DNA of 64,000 nt, from assembly GCF_000471905.2 (NCBI RefSeq), contig NW_006497600.1, positions 1,010,081-1,074,080 on the forward strand. Direction: 5' to 3'. Positions 22,331 to 34,192 of this stretch are shown one piece after another. How positions within the stretch are numbered: the first letter of the stretch is position 1; each line of letters begins with the position of its first letter. Source of the stretch: Amborella trichopoda. Taxonomy: Eukaryota > Streptophyta > Magnoliopsida > Amborellales > Amborellaceae. A program made the translations under genes and the position numbers. The notes under the pieces are model-generated. The model was given only the letters and a program-made list of their open reading frames with translations, was not told the DNA's origin and made no database searches.

Positions 22331-23450
22331 AAACTCTAAGAAATGCACGCCAAACCCCCAGCCATATATATAAAGGGATTGTGTATTATGAAATTATTTA
22401 TTTTTATTACAAAGAGGTCTCAATTACATCAAGCCATTAGACGTTAAATTGGATGGATTGGGATATATCACAAAGTTTGAGAATTTTTTTTAAAAAAAAT
22501 TAAATATAATTAATGACACTCATACAACTAACCAATTTAAAATATGACGGACTTGAATAATTGTAATCTCCATATGAACTTCCATATACCAAAAGTAAAT
22601 GCTCTCATGCACCATGCTAATTTAGAAGTCGGCAACCTTTTTGCTATCTTCATGAAATAATAGAATTTTGCACCATTTTTGTTCCCTTTGGCCTTTTCTC
22701 ACTAACAATCGATAATTTTTTTTGGAAAATTAGAACACCTAATGATGGAAGATAGAAAAACACGCCATAAGATTACATGCTCATGCCACAATATAACGTC
22801 CTTAAATTGAATCGTCCAATTTTGGCATGTACCTAACATTTCTTTTTCTAATAAGGGCTTATTTAGGAATAAAATTTAATTTTTAACATACTCTTCCAAA
22901 GTGAATTTCAAATTTCCATATTAAGAAATTCATCCTAAGTAGGTCCTTTGCATTAGGGAGTAAATATGCAGCACCACCCCGCATATTTTAACAAAAATTT
23001 AAAAATACAATAAATAAAATAGAAAAACATCATTTAAATGGTTAAACCACCCTACCGAATCATGAAGATGAGCAAATCATCCTTACAAATCATTAAGATG
23101 ATCAAATCATCCCAATTAACATTAATCTAGTTGCTTTTTAAGTTTTATTTCACTTGGGTACATCTTAAAATTTGTTAAAATTGACCGAAAAGCTATGTTC
23201 AAAATTGGGAATTTTGAATAAGCAAGAGTATTTTGATAATAAGATCCAGTTAAGTGGCAAGAGCCAGATAATGATAATACAACTAGTTGTTCAGAGTTAG
23301 TAACATGTGTTCCCAGCTTCTTATATTTATGTCAACCCTTGTTCTATTTTCCTAATCATGAACAATCATGGGTTTTATCATCATTGAGCTTGGGTAATTT
23401 TTAACATACTTCTAAGGAAGTATTTGAATACAACACAATGAAATTCAAAT
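22331..23450. other. AT-rich intergenic DNA, no gene seen
   Basis: A local imperfect repeat around GAATCATGAAGATGAGCAAA and AAATCATTAAGATGATCAAA (about 23055-23105). Nothing else is recognised. Confidence 0.4.
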
Positions 23451-23825
23451 GGTGAGGTTTGTATAAAGCATCAACTTTTAACAATCAAAATAATATTAAG
23501 TACAAAACTATGTCAAATACAATTTTGGTGCCGAAGACCATTTGAATGGCAGGAAAATCTATTGCCTCATCTAATTATGTAATTTAAAGCTTTGAAAATG
23601 GTGTAGGTTGAGCATATCTACAAATTACTCAAAATTTTGCAAATGAATGGTTCAGATAATGCATCACAAGATCTTCCATTTTTGTAACTTGAAAGTTCTT
23701 ATTTTATTTTTTTATCCATACATCTCGATGTCAAGATGATCTATTTGAGGGCTTTGGAGAATCGAAACAACCTATTTTAATGGCTTTGAAGTACATCTTA
23801 TTTTTATATTATATAAACTTTTCCG
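23451..23825 (-). mobile_element. 391-bp MULE-type MITE, copy 9 (A)
   Basis: It starts GGTGAGGTTTGTATAAAGC with subterminal AACAATCAAAATAATATTAA and ends TTATATAAACTTTTCC. The internal hairpin region (ATCTCGATGTCAAGATGATC) is present. No target duplication is readable. Confidence 0.8.
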
Positions 23826-25380
23826 AGCAGTCATTTTAATATTATATTGGATCATTTGGCTACCTCAATGATTTTAGAAGTTAATTTGACAATTTAATTA
23901 ATATTTTTTAAAATAAAAAAAGAAAAATCCAAAAACATAGCATTCTCTATTTGTGAAAAAATAAAAATAAAAAAGAAAAAAGAAAAGAATCCAATTGAGG
24001 ATATATTTTGTCATTTTGGAAAGCACGTTAAACGCATCCCGAGCATGACATATCATACACACAAGCGGGATATCTACCGTCCTTTCTCGTGACGCAGGGT
24101 CATGATGGGCGAAGCATGGGTTCACAATGGTTCATCTACACCGTTGATAACTGGTTGGGGACATATCGTCCGTACATAGCAACACATAAGATGTATATGG
24201 CATTTTAGCCTTTTGTTGGGATAGAGAGATTTCTTTTCTTTCTGCTTTTTCTTTTGTATAACAATTTTTGTGATACATGGATCATGGCCAATAGTTGTAG
24301 ATGTTGAAATGGATCAGTACGAATCTGGAAACATCCGGCATTTTTGTGAAAAGTTATAATCAATTTAAATCATCACTAAGAGTGCGCATGATATTTAATA
24401 TTAATTATTGAAACATATTTATCATTGAAAAATATTTTGAGTAAAATATAGTATTAGATATTATTGAATTTATCTCTGATTATTAAATAATTATGTTTTT
24501 TTTAAATTATGTAAGAAATAAATAATTCATATATAATATTTGTGATTAAATAAGATTAAAGGAAGACTAAAAAATTTTAAACGAAGGAATTTATTTTTCA
24601 AATTGAATATTGTATCAAATAATTATAAATTTGATATAGTATTCTAGAAATATTTAATTAATTCATATCCATTTGGCATAAATTAATAAAAATATGAAAA
24701 ATTCAAATTGCATTAATAAAAGTGATAGAGAATTTAAGTTATATAAATAATAGTGAGAGAAAAATTAATATAGGGTATTTCGAATGCCAATATCAAATAT
24801 AATAGTTCTTTAAAACATAAGGTCTTTGCTAATACCTATATCCAATATATTATGCTATTAAGGCATACTTCAAAAGTGTTAGCCTTGTTATAAAAATAAA
24901 TAAATGATGTAAACCAATGTACATTGGCCAATACCGAATTTCAAAAAGAAATTCTTAAATCCTTATACTTATGGTATTAATAATCTTTAATCATTTATGT
25001 TGTGAAAATATAATTCGCATTAAATATTAAATAGAATAATTTGTTTGTTAATTCTTCTATATATGATATTATGTTGCCCATTAAATAATTATTATTTTTG
25101 CTTGCTGATATATTCTATTTATGTTATCAAATATAATTCTGATTCAATAGTATAAAATAGGTCCTTAAGAAAATCTCAATTTAAAAATTTTAAAAAGGAA
25201 AGAAATAAGAAAAAATAAAAATAGTACTATGATGTATGCAACTTTTTTTTTCCAATTTCATTGTAGATGTCAAAAGTTCCTTTAAAAAAATAGCAGAAAA
25301 AAAAAGAAGAAGAAAAAAACAAAAAAAAACAACAATAAAATATGTAATAAATAACAAACAATAGATAAAAAATTATGTAA
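23826..25380. other. Very AT-rich intergenic DNA, no gene seen
   Basis: Almost pure A/T stretches with poly-A runs. No coding sequence or terminal repeats could be recognised. Confidence 0.4.
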
Positions 25381-26560
25381 TATTGCAGATATTACCCAAA
25401 ATTCAGTTTTCACATTAGATCTATGAACCGTGTCATTGCAATCAATATTCGAAAATAAAAATCCTAATATCAGAGTCAGACAAACAAATATTATTCGAAA
25501 TAATATAAATATTTAATATACAGTACTAGCTCAATAATATTTATTTTTATAATTACCTAAAACCATAGCTTATTCGAATACCTTGAAAAATCAATAATGA
25601 AGGCAAAATGTACATTTACAAAAAATTTTACAAAAGCCAAATTAATGTAAATGTTATCCATGTTAATACTAATATTTAATGTATAGTACTAAATCAAGAA
25701 TATAATTTTTTAATTACCTAATGAATAGTCATACTATAATATATTTTATTTGTTGGAATTTTTGTAAAAAGAGGTGTCTTTACATCCAATGAAATGAGAA
25801 CCATAATGATATTTTCTAGAGCTCCAATCAAGAAATGTAGTTATGATTTCATTATATCAGAAATTTATTTACAAAATGAGACACATCGAAAGAAATTACT
25901 GAAAATCAATAAAAAATTCAGCGATGTTGCAAATATTACCCAAATCATCGAACAACTTGATCTATAGAACCTCAATCAACAAATCATATTAGGACTTCTG
26001 TAGATCATTCAAATATCTACAAAAACTAACAAAAATAACTCAATTTCATATAATATTCTAAAAAAAAAAAATTAATTTCATATAGAAACTAAGGATAACA
26101 TGATGAAATAGATCGAAATGTAGGCAAAAGCAACGAAGAAATGCAAAGAAAACAGAAGGTTATTTACCTTGTAGATCACTAAAAGTTCTACAATACAAAA
26201 TAAAAAAAACTCAATTCCACAGAATGTTAATAAAAAAAAAACTCAACTCCATATTGAAATTAAGGAGAACACAATAGAAATGACTGAAAATGTAGACAAA
26301 AGCAATGAAAAATTACATAAAAATATGTAGAAAATGGAAGATTACTTACTTTGAGGGCCTAAAATTCTATTTTCACAGTAGATCTGTTGAGAACATCACT
26401 TGATCTATAGAGCCTCAATCAACGAATCATGGTAGAGATTCTATAGATCACTGGAAGATTTACAAAAACAAACAAAAATAAAAATCCATTCCACATAAAA
26501 ATTAAGGAGAACATGATGGAAATGATTGAAATGTAGGCAAAACAATGAAGAAATGCACAT
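25380..26560. repeat. Degenerate tandem repeat block
   Basis: The unit ATTAAGGAGAACATGATGGA with AATGTAGGCAAAAGCAATGA recurs near 26084, 26257 and 26500. A second unit, ACTTGATCTATAGA..CCTCAATCAAC, occurs near 25948 and 26399, about 450 bp apart. This is an old tandemly duplicated segment of unknown origin, possibly the subterminal repeats of a DNA transposon. Confidence 0.6.
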
Positions 26561-26564
26561 AAAT

Positions 26565-27747
26565 ACACAACCAAATATTTATACTAAATTGTACACCACT
26601 TATCATCAAAACATCATAAACCATAAATATGGAATCCTATAGCAAGTATGAAATTCCTTAAGAATTGATTAGGTAATGCTTTATAGAATTGATTAGCAAA
26701 TATAAAATTCCCTAATAATTTATTAGCAAAAATGAAATTCTTTGAAAAAGAGATGAATGAGTCTATTATTTGCCTTAATGGAGTCAATGTGATTTGTATA
26801 TACAGGCCTTTGATTTGGTCTATATTTGATGGATTTAAGGAAATATAGAAATTTGATTATGGGGGAGAGATTTAAAGAAAGAAGAGAGGGAGAGAGAGAA
26901 GATGGGGGAGAGATATTTTAGGAAATTTGATTTTTAGAAAAGATGGTGTTACATGTATTTATGTTTTTCATGCAAATATGAGAAAAAAGAAGGGAAAGGT
27001 TTCTATGCTTCCCTCACAACATAGAAATTCTGTCCTCCCCCTACCATCCAGCCGTTCAATTTTGATCAAGAGAGCCACTCATCGTTGATCTTAGATCCTA
27101 CGTCTCAAGGTATTTTATTTTTAGTTTTTTTATACAAATTGTATGAATATAAAATTTGGTATGTGCCATCTTTTCATTGGGGTGTGCCTATAAAAAATAT
27201 TAAAAATAAATTTTTGATAAAATATAATGATCAAAATACCCCTTGAAGATTTCATGGGTATTTTGGTCATTTTATTTTAATGAAAATATATTTTTTATAT
27301 TTTTCACTAATGCGAGTTTAGTAGAAGAATGGACATCTAAAATTTGGTGTCAAAATAGTTTATAAAAAAAAAAAAAATAGTGTAGAGACGTGACATTGTG
27401 ATTGGGCCAATTGTAGCCCTCCATTCAGAATAAACAGTTGGATAAGAGGGAGGATAGAACTTCTATGCTGTACGGGAAGCATAGAACACTTACCTAAAAA
27501 AAAAACCTAAAGGGAGATAGATAAAGAAAGAGTTACCTATATTTATGTTATTCATGCATGCAAGAGAGAGAGGAAATGTGGGAGGAGATAGGAAAGATAG
27601 TAAATTATATTAATTGCATATTTCATAATTATATTAATTGCATGTTTTATAGTGGGATAAAAAAAGGTGGGAGAGGGAGAAAAACGTGAGAGGTAAATAT
27701 ATGCATAAGCATGAGAGAGAGAGAGATGTGGGGGAAAGAGAGAAGAG
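26565..27747. repeat. Segmental duplication, copy 1
   Basis: Starting ACACAACCAAATATTTATAC, it is colinear with 28230-28997 over about 750 bp of shared sequence (landmarks: GAATTGATTAGCAAATATAA, GCCTTTGATTTGGTCTATA, GAGTTACCTATATTTATG, GTAAATATATGCAT). A MITE (26993-27496) interrupts this copy and is absent from the other. Confidence 0.85.
26993..27496. mobile_element. MULE-type MITE (GGAAA / central GTATTTTGGTCA family), copy 1
   Basis: Inverted ends GGAAAGGTTTCTATGCTTCC and GGGAAGCATAGAACACTTAC. The centre is palindromic (GATCAAAATACCCC against GGGTATTTTGGTCAT). Its absence from the duplicate segment at 28230-28997 marks it as an insertion. The boundaries are accurate to a few bases. Confidence 0.75.
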
Positions 27748-27755
27748 ACAATTAA

Positions 27756-28229
27756 GGAAAAGTTTTCCATACGCCTATAGGAGAAAATGAACAGTGATTT
27801 CCCCTATGCTCATCACCGTCCAAAGTTCATCGTACGGTCATGATTGTCAGGTAGTGTTTTGATTTTTATTTTTTATTTTATAAATCAGAATAATCTGAAA
27901 TTTGGAGTGTGTATACATCTTAGTGAGACACACCCAATAATATGAAAAAAATAATTCGTAAAATATAAATTGACCAAAATATGCCCTTAAATTTTTAGGG
28001 GTATTATGGTCAATTTATATTTACGAATTATTTTTTCCATATTTTTTCTAAGTGCACCTCACTAAGATGTTCACACCCTCCAAATTTCAGATCATTTTGA
28101 TGAGTAAAATAAAAATAAAAATTGAAACACTACCGGACAACTAGAATCATGTAATGAAGTTTGGATGGTGATGAGGGTATGCAAAATTACTGTTCATTTT
28201 CGCCTATAGGAGTTTTGTAGTATCTTCCC
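27756..28229. mobile_element. 474-bp MULE-type MITE, nearly palindromic, copy 2
   Basis: The left half (CCTATAGGAGAAAATGAACA, CCCTATGCTCATCACCGTCC) mirrors the right half (GGATGGTGATGAGGGTATGC, TGTTCATTTTCGCCTATAGG). Direct repeats ACAATTAA lie at 27748-27755 and 28230-28237. The centre shares AAATTGACCAAAATATGCCC / GGGGTATTATGGTCAATT with the other members. Confidence 0.85.
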
Positions 28230-28997
28230 ACAATTAAATATTTATACTAAATTGAACACTACTTTATCATCAAAAAATCATAAACCACAAATACACAATA
28301 CTATAACAAGTATGAAATTCCATAATAATTGATTAGGTAATGCTTTATAGAATTGATTAGCAAATATAAAATTCCATAAGAATTAATTAACAAATATGAA
28401 ATTCCCTAAGAAAAATATGAAGGAGTCCATTACTTGCCTTAATGGAGTCAATATAGTTTGTATCTGCAGGCCTTTGATTTGGTCTATGCTTGATAAATTT
28501 AAAGAAAGAGAGATTTGATTATGGGGGACAGATTTAAGAAAAAAAGAGAGGGAGAGAGAAATATGATGTTGGGAAAAAGAGAGAGATGATGGGAGAGAGA
28601 TATTTAAAAAAAATTGTGTTTTAAGAATTAAGGGTTATATGTATTTATGTTTTTCATGCAAATAGAAGAGAGAATAAAGGTAGCGGGAGATAGAGAAAAG
28701 AGTTACCTATATTTATGTTATTCATGCATGTATGAGAGAGAAAAAATATGGGGGAAGATAAAGAAAGATAGTAAATTATACTAAGATAAATGATCCTGTA
28801 GGACTTTTTCCCACCTATGTGTGTAGGATCCTTAAAAGATCACTATTAAAGTTGGCACAAATCTCTAGAAAAATCAAGTTTCATACCCATATGATATTTT
28901 TTTTAGAGATCCGTGCCAACTTTAATGGTGATCTTTTGAGGCCCTACATACATGGATGGGAGAGGGAAAGAAAAAAGGGTGGTAAATATATGCATGG
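28230..28997. repeat. Segmental duplication, copy 2 (truncated by a gap)
   Basis: It is the direct duplicate of 26565-27747, but without the 26993-27496 MITE and with a different MITE at about 28790-28960. It runs into the N gap, so its true end is unknown. Confidence 0.85.
28790..28960. mobile_element. Tourist-like palindromic MITE, copy 1 (right tip lost)
   Basis: AATGATCCTGTAGGAC..GTGTGTAGGATCC on the left mirrors GGCCCTACATACATGG on the right. The arms ATCACTATTAAAGTTGGCAC and GTGCCAACTTTAATGGTGAT are a long inverted repeat. It belongs with the copies at 32668, 44535 and 48471. Confidence 0.75.
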
Positions 28998-29114
28998 NNN
29001 NNNNNNNNNNNNNNNNNNNNNNNNNNNNNNNNNNNNNNNNNNNNNNNNNNNNNNNNNNNNNNNNNNNNNNNNNNNNNNNNNNNNNNNNNNNNNNNNNNNN
29101 NNNNNNNNNNNNNN
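28998..29114. other. Assembly gap (117 N)
   Basis: A run of N. The true length of missing sequence is unknown. Confidence 1.
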
Positions 29115-29164
29115 ATTTGGGTAGATCATTGGGGATTACCGGCCCCTACCCATTTCAAAAAGAG

Positions 29165-29643
29165 CAATGTTCCTCGGAAACGACCCAAGGGCTGGTTTCG
29201 GGTATCGGTAAACCAACCGATTAGACTGGCCTAACCGGGTGGAGCAAGTCCCGGGCAATCAAAAAAGTGTTACAAAGTATAAAAATATAAAAATTCTAAA
29301 AAGTACGAAAAATATATTAAAACATGATTAGAAAAAACACATCCAAATGAAATTGAAAATTAGTGGAAAAAATAGATTTCAAAAAATTGATTTGTGCCTA
29401 GGGGGATTTATAATTTTTTCAAAAAGATGGAAAACGTAAAAATAAGTATTCATTGTCAAAACATTTTCCAATCTTTGTCAAAAGGATAAGAAACATTAAA
29501 AAATGCATTAAAAACAAATCCCTTATATTTTGGGATTCTATATAAATTTTTTTGACTTTTTTTAAAATACCCGATCGGATCATTCAAACCGGCTAAAACT
29601 GGAAACGTGTCGGTTCCAATTTGAACCAGCCGATATTGCATAA
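29165..29643. mobile_element. hAT-like element, copy 1
   Basis: It is diverged but colinear with 30310-30768 (shared CACATCCAAATGAA, TTTCCAATCTTTGTCAAAA, TTTTTAAAATAC, and CCGG-rich ends). The termini are worn, so limits are approximate. Confidence 0.65.
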
Positions 29644-30309
29644 TGGGAAAGAGTCAATTGTTTTAAAGTATTAGTGAGAATGGAGGCCATGACATTTAAT
29701 TAGAGCTCGGGTAGTATTGTCACCACGATCCTAGCCCATTTCTCAACAGTGCCGATACCATGCTCTCAAGGGACAATTTTTGAATTTACAAGTTTGGGAT
29801 GCACCTAACTGAATATTTTCATAAGATAAAAGAAGGAAGATTTCAAGTTCTTAAAACTCTGGAACTGATTTCAAAAAATTGGGTGATTTCTATTCAATGG
29901 GAGGACATTATTTTTTTTGGGCACATACATTTGAATTTCCTTTTTGGGTTTTTTATTTGAGGTTGGTCATTAGGTTGAAGAAGTTAGATCCCTAAAATTT
30001 GGGGGCCCGTGATACTCTTAAATTTGGTTTTTCTACAAGGGAGGCAATGCTTCGATGGAGCAGAAAATCTTTTGACATGACTGGATATCAAAAAAGAAAG
30101 AGAGAGATGTTTTTAAAACATTAACAAGACTGCATCTCAACTTTGATTCCAAAGAAACTCCTCAATAAAAAAGAAGACAAAATATGCTCTGGAAACCATA
30201 ATGGCATCATCAAAATATCAAAACCAAAAGAGTCTGGCAAGATTGCATATTTGACTCCAAAAAGTTGTAGAGATGGATAACATTCAATAAAAAAAGAAAA
30301 TGTAGATAT
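29644..30309. other. Spacer between two hAT-like copies
   Basis: No gene or repeat boundary was recognised. Confidence 0.4.
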
Positions 30310-30768
30310 CAGTATTTGAAAAATCGAACCGGTCGAGGGTCAGGTCCGAGTAACAGGTAAACATGCTGGTTCAATTGGCCCCTGGGCAAGTCTAAAAAGT
30401 ACTAAAAAAACAAAAAAATCCAAAAAATTATGGAAATTATATTTACATCATGATTACACAAAACACATCCAAATGAAGTTAAAAAGCAGTGAAAAAAATG
30501 AATTTTAAAAAATCTATTTGTGCGTATAGGTATTTTCAAAAAAATTCAAAAAAAAAAGAAAGAAAATGTAAAACTAATTATTCATGGCCATAACACTTTC
30601 CAATCTTTGTCAAAATGATAAAAAAGCATTACAAAAAAATCCTTTATTTTTTGGAATTTTATATTTTTTGAAATTTTTTTAAAATACATGGCCGGAGCAC
30701 CAAAGCCGGCCGAAACCGGATCAGCCAGTACCCGGTTCCGAGTTGGACCAGCCGCGTTGCAAGCACTG
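30310..30768. mobile_element. 459-bp hAT-like element, copy 2, with 8-bp target duplication
   Basis: The ends CAGTATTTG and CAAGCACTG form the CAGTG-type inverted termini typical of hAT elements. Flanking 8-mers GTAGATAT (30302-30309) and GTAGAGAT (30769-30776) match at 7 of 8. There is no transposase inside, so it is non-autonomous. Confidence 0.75.
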
Positions 30769-31535
30769 GTAGAGATAATGACATGGGACAAGATAAAATC
30801 TTTGGGGAGATATTTTTTGAGCCAAAGTGTTGGAGGGAGAGGGAGAATGTGGGTGGTATTCCTTGAGTGAGACTACTGAATCTTGCTTGGGGCCTCAGGA
30901 AATCAAAGGATGTGCATTTCTTCACAAAAAGGCTACAATGTCAAGAACATTTTGCATAGATGCTTTTATTTTGACTCATATCTTCGGTGCAAGAGCACTT
31001 TGTTAGTTTGATCCTTCAGGCAAAAGACACATTTGAGGATCCACTTCAAATTCATTAGATGATTATTTTTAAGAAAATATATGCAGTTTCTTGAGTTATT
31101 ATTATACACCATGATACAAGCCAAAAGTCGGAAGGTCCTTGTTAAATTGTAGGGTGTGATTTATTTCAAGCACTTTTAAAGTTTATATATAATTTCCTTT
31201 TTCCAAATTGTTGGCAGGTTAAAATTTAAAAAATTCTGGGTCCTAACAATAGTCGAAATATACATAGAAGAAAATCTTTCAATGAATTGAATTTAGCCTG
31301 AAATTACACATGCCAGAACGATATCACGATATGGGTTTGGAAAAAGAAGAGACTCTAAAAAGCAAATCTGATGATATTTGTAAGGATTTGTGAGTCTAAA
31401 AAGAAAGAGTCTAAAAAGAAAATTTAAAAAGCAATTGTGATCTCCTGTTCAATAAGTAAATGGTCACATTGTATACAATCTTTTTAAAATAATTTAGAAA
31501 TAAGTTTTTTTTTAAAAATAAAATAAATCATGACA
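30769..31535. other. Intergenic DNA, no gene seen
   Basis: Nothing is recognised apart from short direct repeats such as GAGTCTAAAAAG near 31390-31420. Confidence 0.4.
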
Positions 31536-31905
31536 GGCTCCAAACAATCAAAATAAAGCTCACTTTCAAATAGTGTAGAGAAATGTGGTTTCAATATTGA
31601 AAATCTTTTTGATAGCCTTAAAATATATTTCATCTTTAATTATAAAATTTAAAGCTTCAGAAATAGTGTAAATCAAGCAAAACTATTGAAACTTGAAAGT
31701 CTTGAAAATTGACGGTAAAAAAATGCTTGATAAGATGCGCTATTTCCAAGACTTGAAATCTATTTTTTTCTCATGTCCATACATCTTGATATCAAGATAA
31801 TCAATTTGAGGATACTTGAGCATCAAAACAACATCTTCTAGTGAAATTTTTGTGGTGGGTTCTAATTTGATTGTTTAGAGCCTCAACTCTATATAAACTC
31901 TTTCC
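31536..31905 (-). mobile_element. 391-bp MULE-type MITE, copy 10 (A, left tip lost)
   Basis: It opens GGCTCCAAACAATCAAAATA and ends CTCTATATAAACTCTTTCC. The interior is colinear with copy 2 (TTCAATATTGAAAATC, CTTGAAAATTGACGG). Confidence 0.85.
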
Positions 31906-31924
31906 TATTAATAATCATGTAAAA

Positions 31925-32135
31925 GTTTGACTAATAGGCTGGGCAAGATCAGCCACGACCCAAGGGCCTGTCGGGCCTTAACATTAACATATGGCAAGGG
32001 CGTGTCGGGCCTTAACGTTGAGGACCCAAAAGGCCCACTTGTCCTTTGAAGGGCCTATTACCTACCTTATCAAGCAAGTAGGTAAGGCTTGCTGACGACA
32101 TCAGACCAACCTGGCCCTCTTGCAGCTATAGTTCT
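31925..32135. repeat. GGGCC-rich debris, hAT-like
   Basis: It includes two copies of a segment around GGGCCTTAACATT / GGGCCTTAACGTT, each preceded by TGTCGGGCC. No termini are visible. Confidence 0.4.
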
Positions 32136-32195
32136 CACGCTTAAATAATTTGAGTTTTGTTATGGTACTTCTAACACATTGAGTATTTTATTAAA

Positions 32196-32656
32196 GAAAA
32201 AGTTTATATAAGTATGAGGCTCTAAACAGTCAAATTAAGGCTCACTTCAAAATATTTACTAGAAGATGTTGCTTTGATGTTAAAAAATCCTCAAATTGAC
32301 TATCTCGACCTCAATATGCATGAACTTACTAGAAGATGTTGCTTTGATGTTAAAAAATCCTCAAATTGATTATCTCGACCTCAATATGCATGAACATGAA
32401 AAAAAAATGGATTTCAAAGGTTTTAAAAATAGTGGATCTTGTAATGCATTTTTGGATAGTCAATTTTTAAGATTTTCAAGTTTTCATAGATTGGCTCGAT
32501 CAACACTATTTTGAAACTTTAGATTTATAATTAGAGATGAAAATAAATTTTAAGACTATCACAAAGATTAGTATTGAAACTATATTTCTCGACACTATTT
32601 GAATGTGCGCTTTACTTTAATTGTTTAGAGCTTCGACCTTATATAAACTGCACTTT
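32196..32656 (+). mobile_element. 391-bp MULE-type MITE, copy 11 (A, with internal duplication)
   Basis: It has ends GAAAAAGTTTATATAAGTA and TATATAAACTGCACT. Flanking 9-mers are TTTATTAAA (32187-32195) and TTTATTAAT (32657-32665), 8 of 9 matching. A unit of about 66 bp starting ACTTACTAGAAGATGTTGC or its equivalent is tandemly duplicated near 32260-32395, which explains the extra length. Confidence 0.9.
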
Positions 32657-32667
32657 TTTATTAATTC

Positions 32668-32862
32668 AAAGTAATGATCCTATGAGACCCGCCTAAACCC
32701 GTGTGTGTAGGATCCTAAAATATCACCATTAAATTTGGTACGGAACTAAAAGTGCTACATCCATGTGATAACTTTTTTAGAGATTTGTGCCAAATTTAAT
32801 GGTGATTTTTTGGGGTCCTCCACACATAGGTGTGGAAAGGTCTCATAGGATCATTGCTCTTT
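32668..32862. mobile_element. Tourist-like palindromic MITE, copy 2
   Basis: AGTAATGATCCTATGAGACC on the left mirrors GGTCTCATAGGATCATTGCT on the right. The inner arms CACCATTAAATTTGGTAC and GTGCCAAATTTAATGGTG are inverted. About 195 bp. Confidence 0.85.
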
Positions 32863-32883
32863 CATATTAATGTACTCGATATT

Positions 32884-33072
32884 TTTTAAAAGTTGGTACT
32901 TTTTACCACTGATGTAATAACCTTTTTGTCTAGGGATATTTTAGATAATTAATAATAAAAAAAAAACTATACAAAGAGTGCAACATCACGTATATAAAGT
33001 AATAACCTTTTTGTCTAGGGATATCCACATGATGTGCAACCTCACGTATATAAAGTTGGTATTATACATTGT
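32884..33072. repeat. Fragment of the 3517-3922 MITE family, internally duplicated
   Basis: AACCTTTTTGTCTAGGGATA occurs twice here (near 32929 and 33001), and matches AACTTTTTGTCTAGAGGCAT at about 3606. The CACGTATATAAAGT motif also occurs twice. Confidence 0.55.
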
Positions 33073-33616
33073 ATTATTATTTTCTTCGTTACTTTAAATC
33101 AGTTATTTAAACAAAGGACAAGTGAACAAGGTTCGGCATCCCAAAAACCTTTTCAAATCAGTGAACCAGCGGCTGGGTCACTATTTTATTGTACGAACAA
33201 AAACACTGAACCAGCAAAAAATTGATTCGGATTAGTGAATCGGGTCCGAATCGTCGTTTTACCATATGGAACCGCCAGTTCCCTTTTTGTAGTTTTAGAG
33301 AGAGAAAAGGAGCCTTCGGATTGGATTATTTTGCCTCGTTCTTTACTTTTTCCGGTTTTAGAAAGGGAAAAAGGGAAAACCGCGCCACTCTCTTTATCCA
33401 TCACGCCAGATACTTTCCTCTTTGGTTGTGTTTGTTTGTTTGGTTGAGAGAGAGAGAGGATGATTTTTTTTAGAGAGAGAAAGGATGATGCTAAAGCTTC
33501 AACTGAACCTGCCTTGTTGGGATTGCTTTTTGGCTTTAGAGAGAGAAATGCCACCCTCGCACATACTTTAGCAAGCTTAGTATATTCTTCCTGCTAATTG
33601 TGACATCCGGCATGGC
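33073..33616. other. Intergenic DNA with repeated TTTAGAGAGAGAAA motifs
   Basis: The motif TTTTAGAGAGAGAAA or a close variant recurs near 33293, 33356, 33468 and 33535. Open frames on both strands over 33186-33554 are shadows of this low-complexity sequence, with no recognisable domain. Confidence 0.4.
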
Positions 33617-34179
33617 TGTTAGTGTGGAAAAGAGAGAGAGATGTGTACGGCTGCCCTAGAAGGAATTACATGAAAACTGTATGTGAAAGATGATCTACAC
33701 CGTCCATTAGTCTTGATGAGAACTTGGGATGAAGTGACCTTAATTGGAACTTAACTATCGGGGTGTGGTTCATATAAGACATCATTTGTTGTCAAGTATG
33801 GCCATAAGGCTTCGCGTGACTTTATCTACAATTGGAGGATGGGAAGCCTACCGTTGTGGGAAGAATGCTATGGTTATCCAACGTTCACATAAACCAATTT
33901 TATGAATATTGGATGGATATCTCTAAGATTAAGGAAGACTTGAAAGACCCGTTGGAAATATAACTGTTATCTTTTTTCTTCCCCTTGTGAAAATGGTGAA
34001 AATGAAAGCTAAAGAGAGGAAGAACGTAGCAACAGAGGAAAAAAAAAAAACATAAAGCTTCTATAAGCAAAAATAATTTATTCACTCTTTTTCAAAAAGG
34101 CAATAAAACGGCATCTCTTCTTTGATCATCTCTTCTTTGATCTCGGGTTGGTCTCGCGCTCCGCCATTTTTCACTAACA
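33617..34179 (+). repeat. Ty1-copia 5' LTR (563 bp)
   Basis: It begins TGTTAGTG and ends CACTAACA, a perfect 8-bp terminal inverted repeat with the canonical TG..CA limits. It is followed at once by a primer-binding site. No second copy of this LTR is in the window, so the element is truncated. Confidence 0.75.
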
Positions 34180-34192
34180 TTGGTATCAAAGC
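34180..34192 (+). other. Ty1-copia primer-binding site
   Basis: TTGGTATCAAAGC differs at one base from the initiator-methionine tRNA-derived TGGTATCAGAGC site used by most plant copia elements. It abuts the LTR end. Confidence 0.8.

Noticed and set aside
27771..28211. CGCCTATAGGAG direct repeats as a 12-bp target duplication
   Set aside because: The motif contains the palindrome CCTATAGG and fits as part of the inverted termini; the outer ACAATTAA pair is a better target duplication.
28819..29224. Open frames running through the N gap
   Set aside because: They exist only because the gap is translated as unknown residues.
33186..33554. 122-codon minus-strand open frame
   Set aside because: Ser/Leu/Lys-rich sequence produced by repeated TTTAGAGAGAGAAA motifs; open frames on the opposite strand overlap it equally well.
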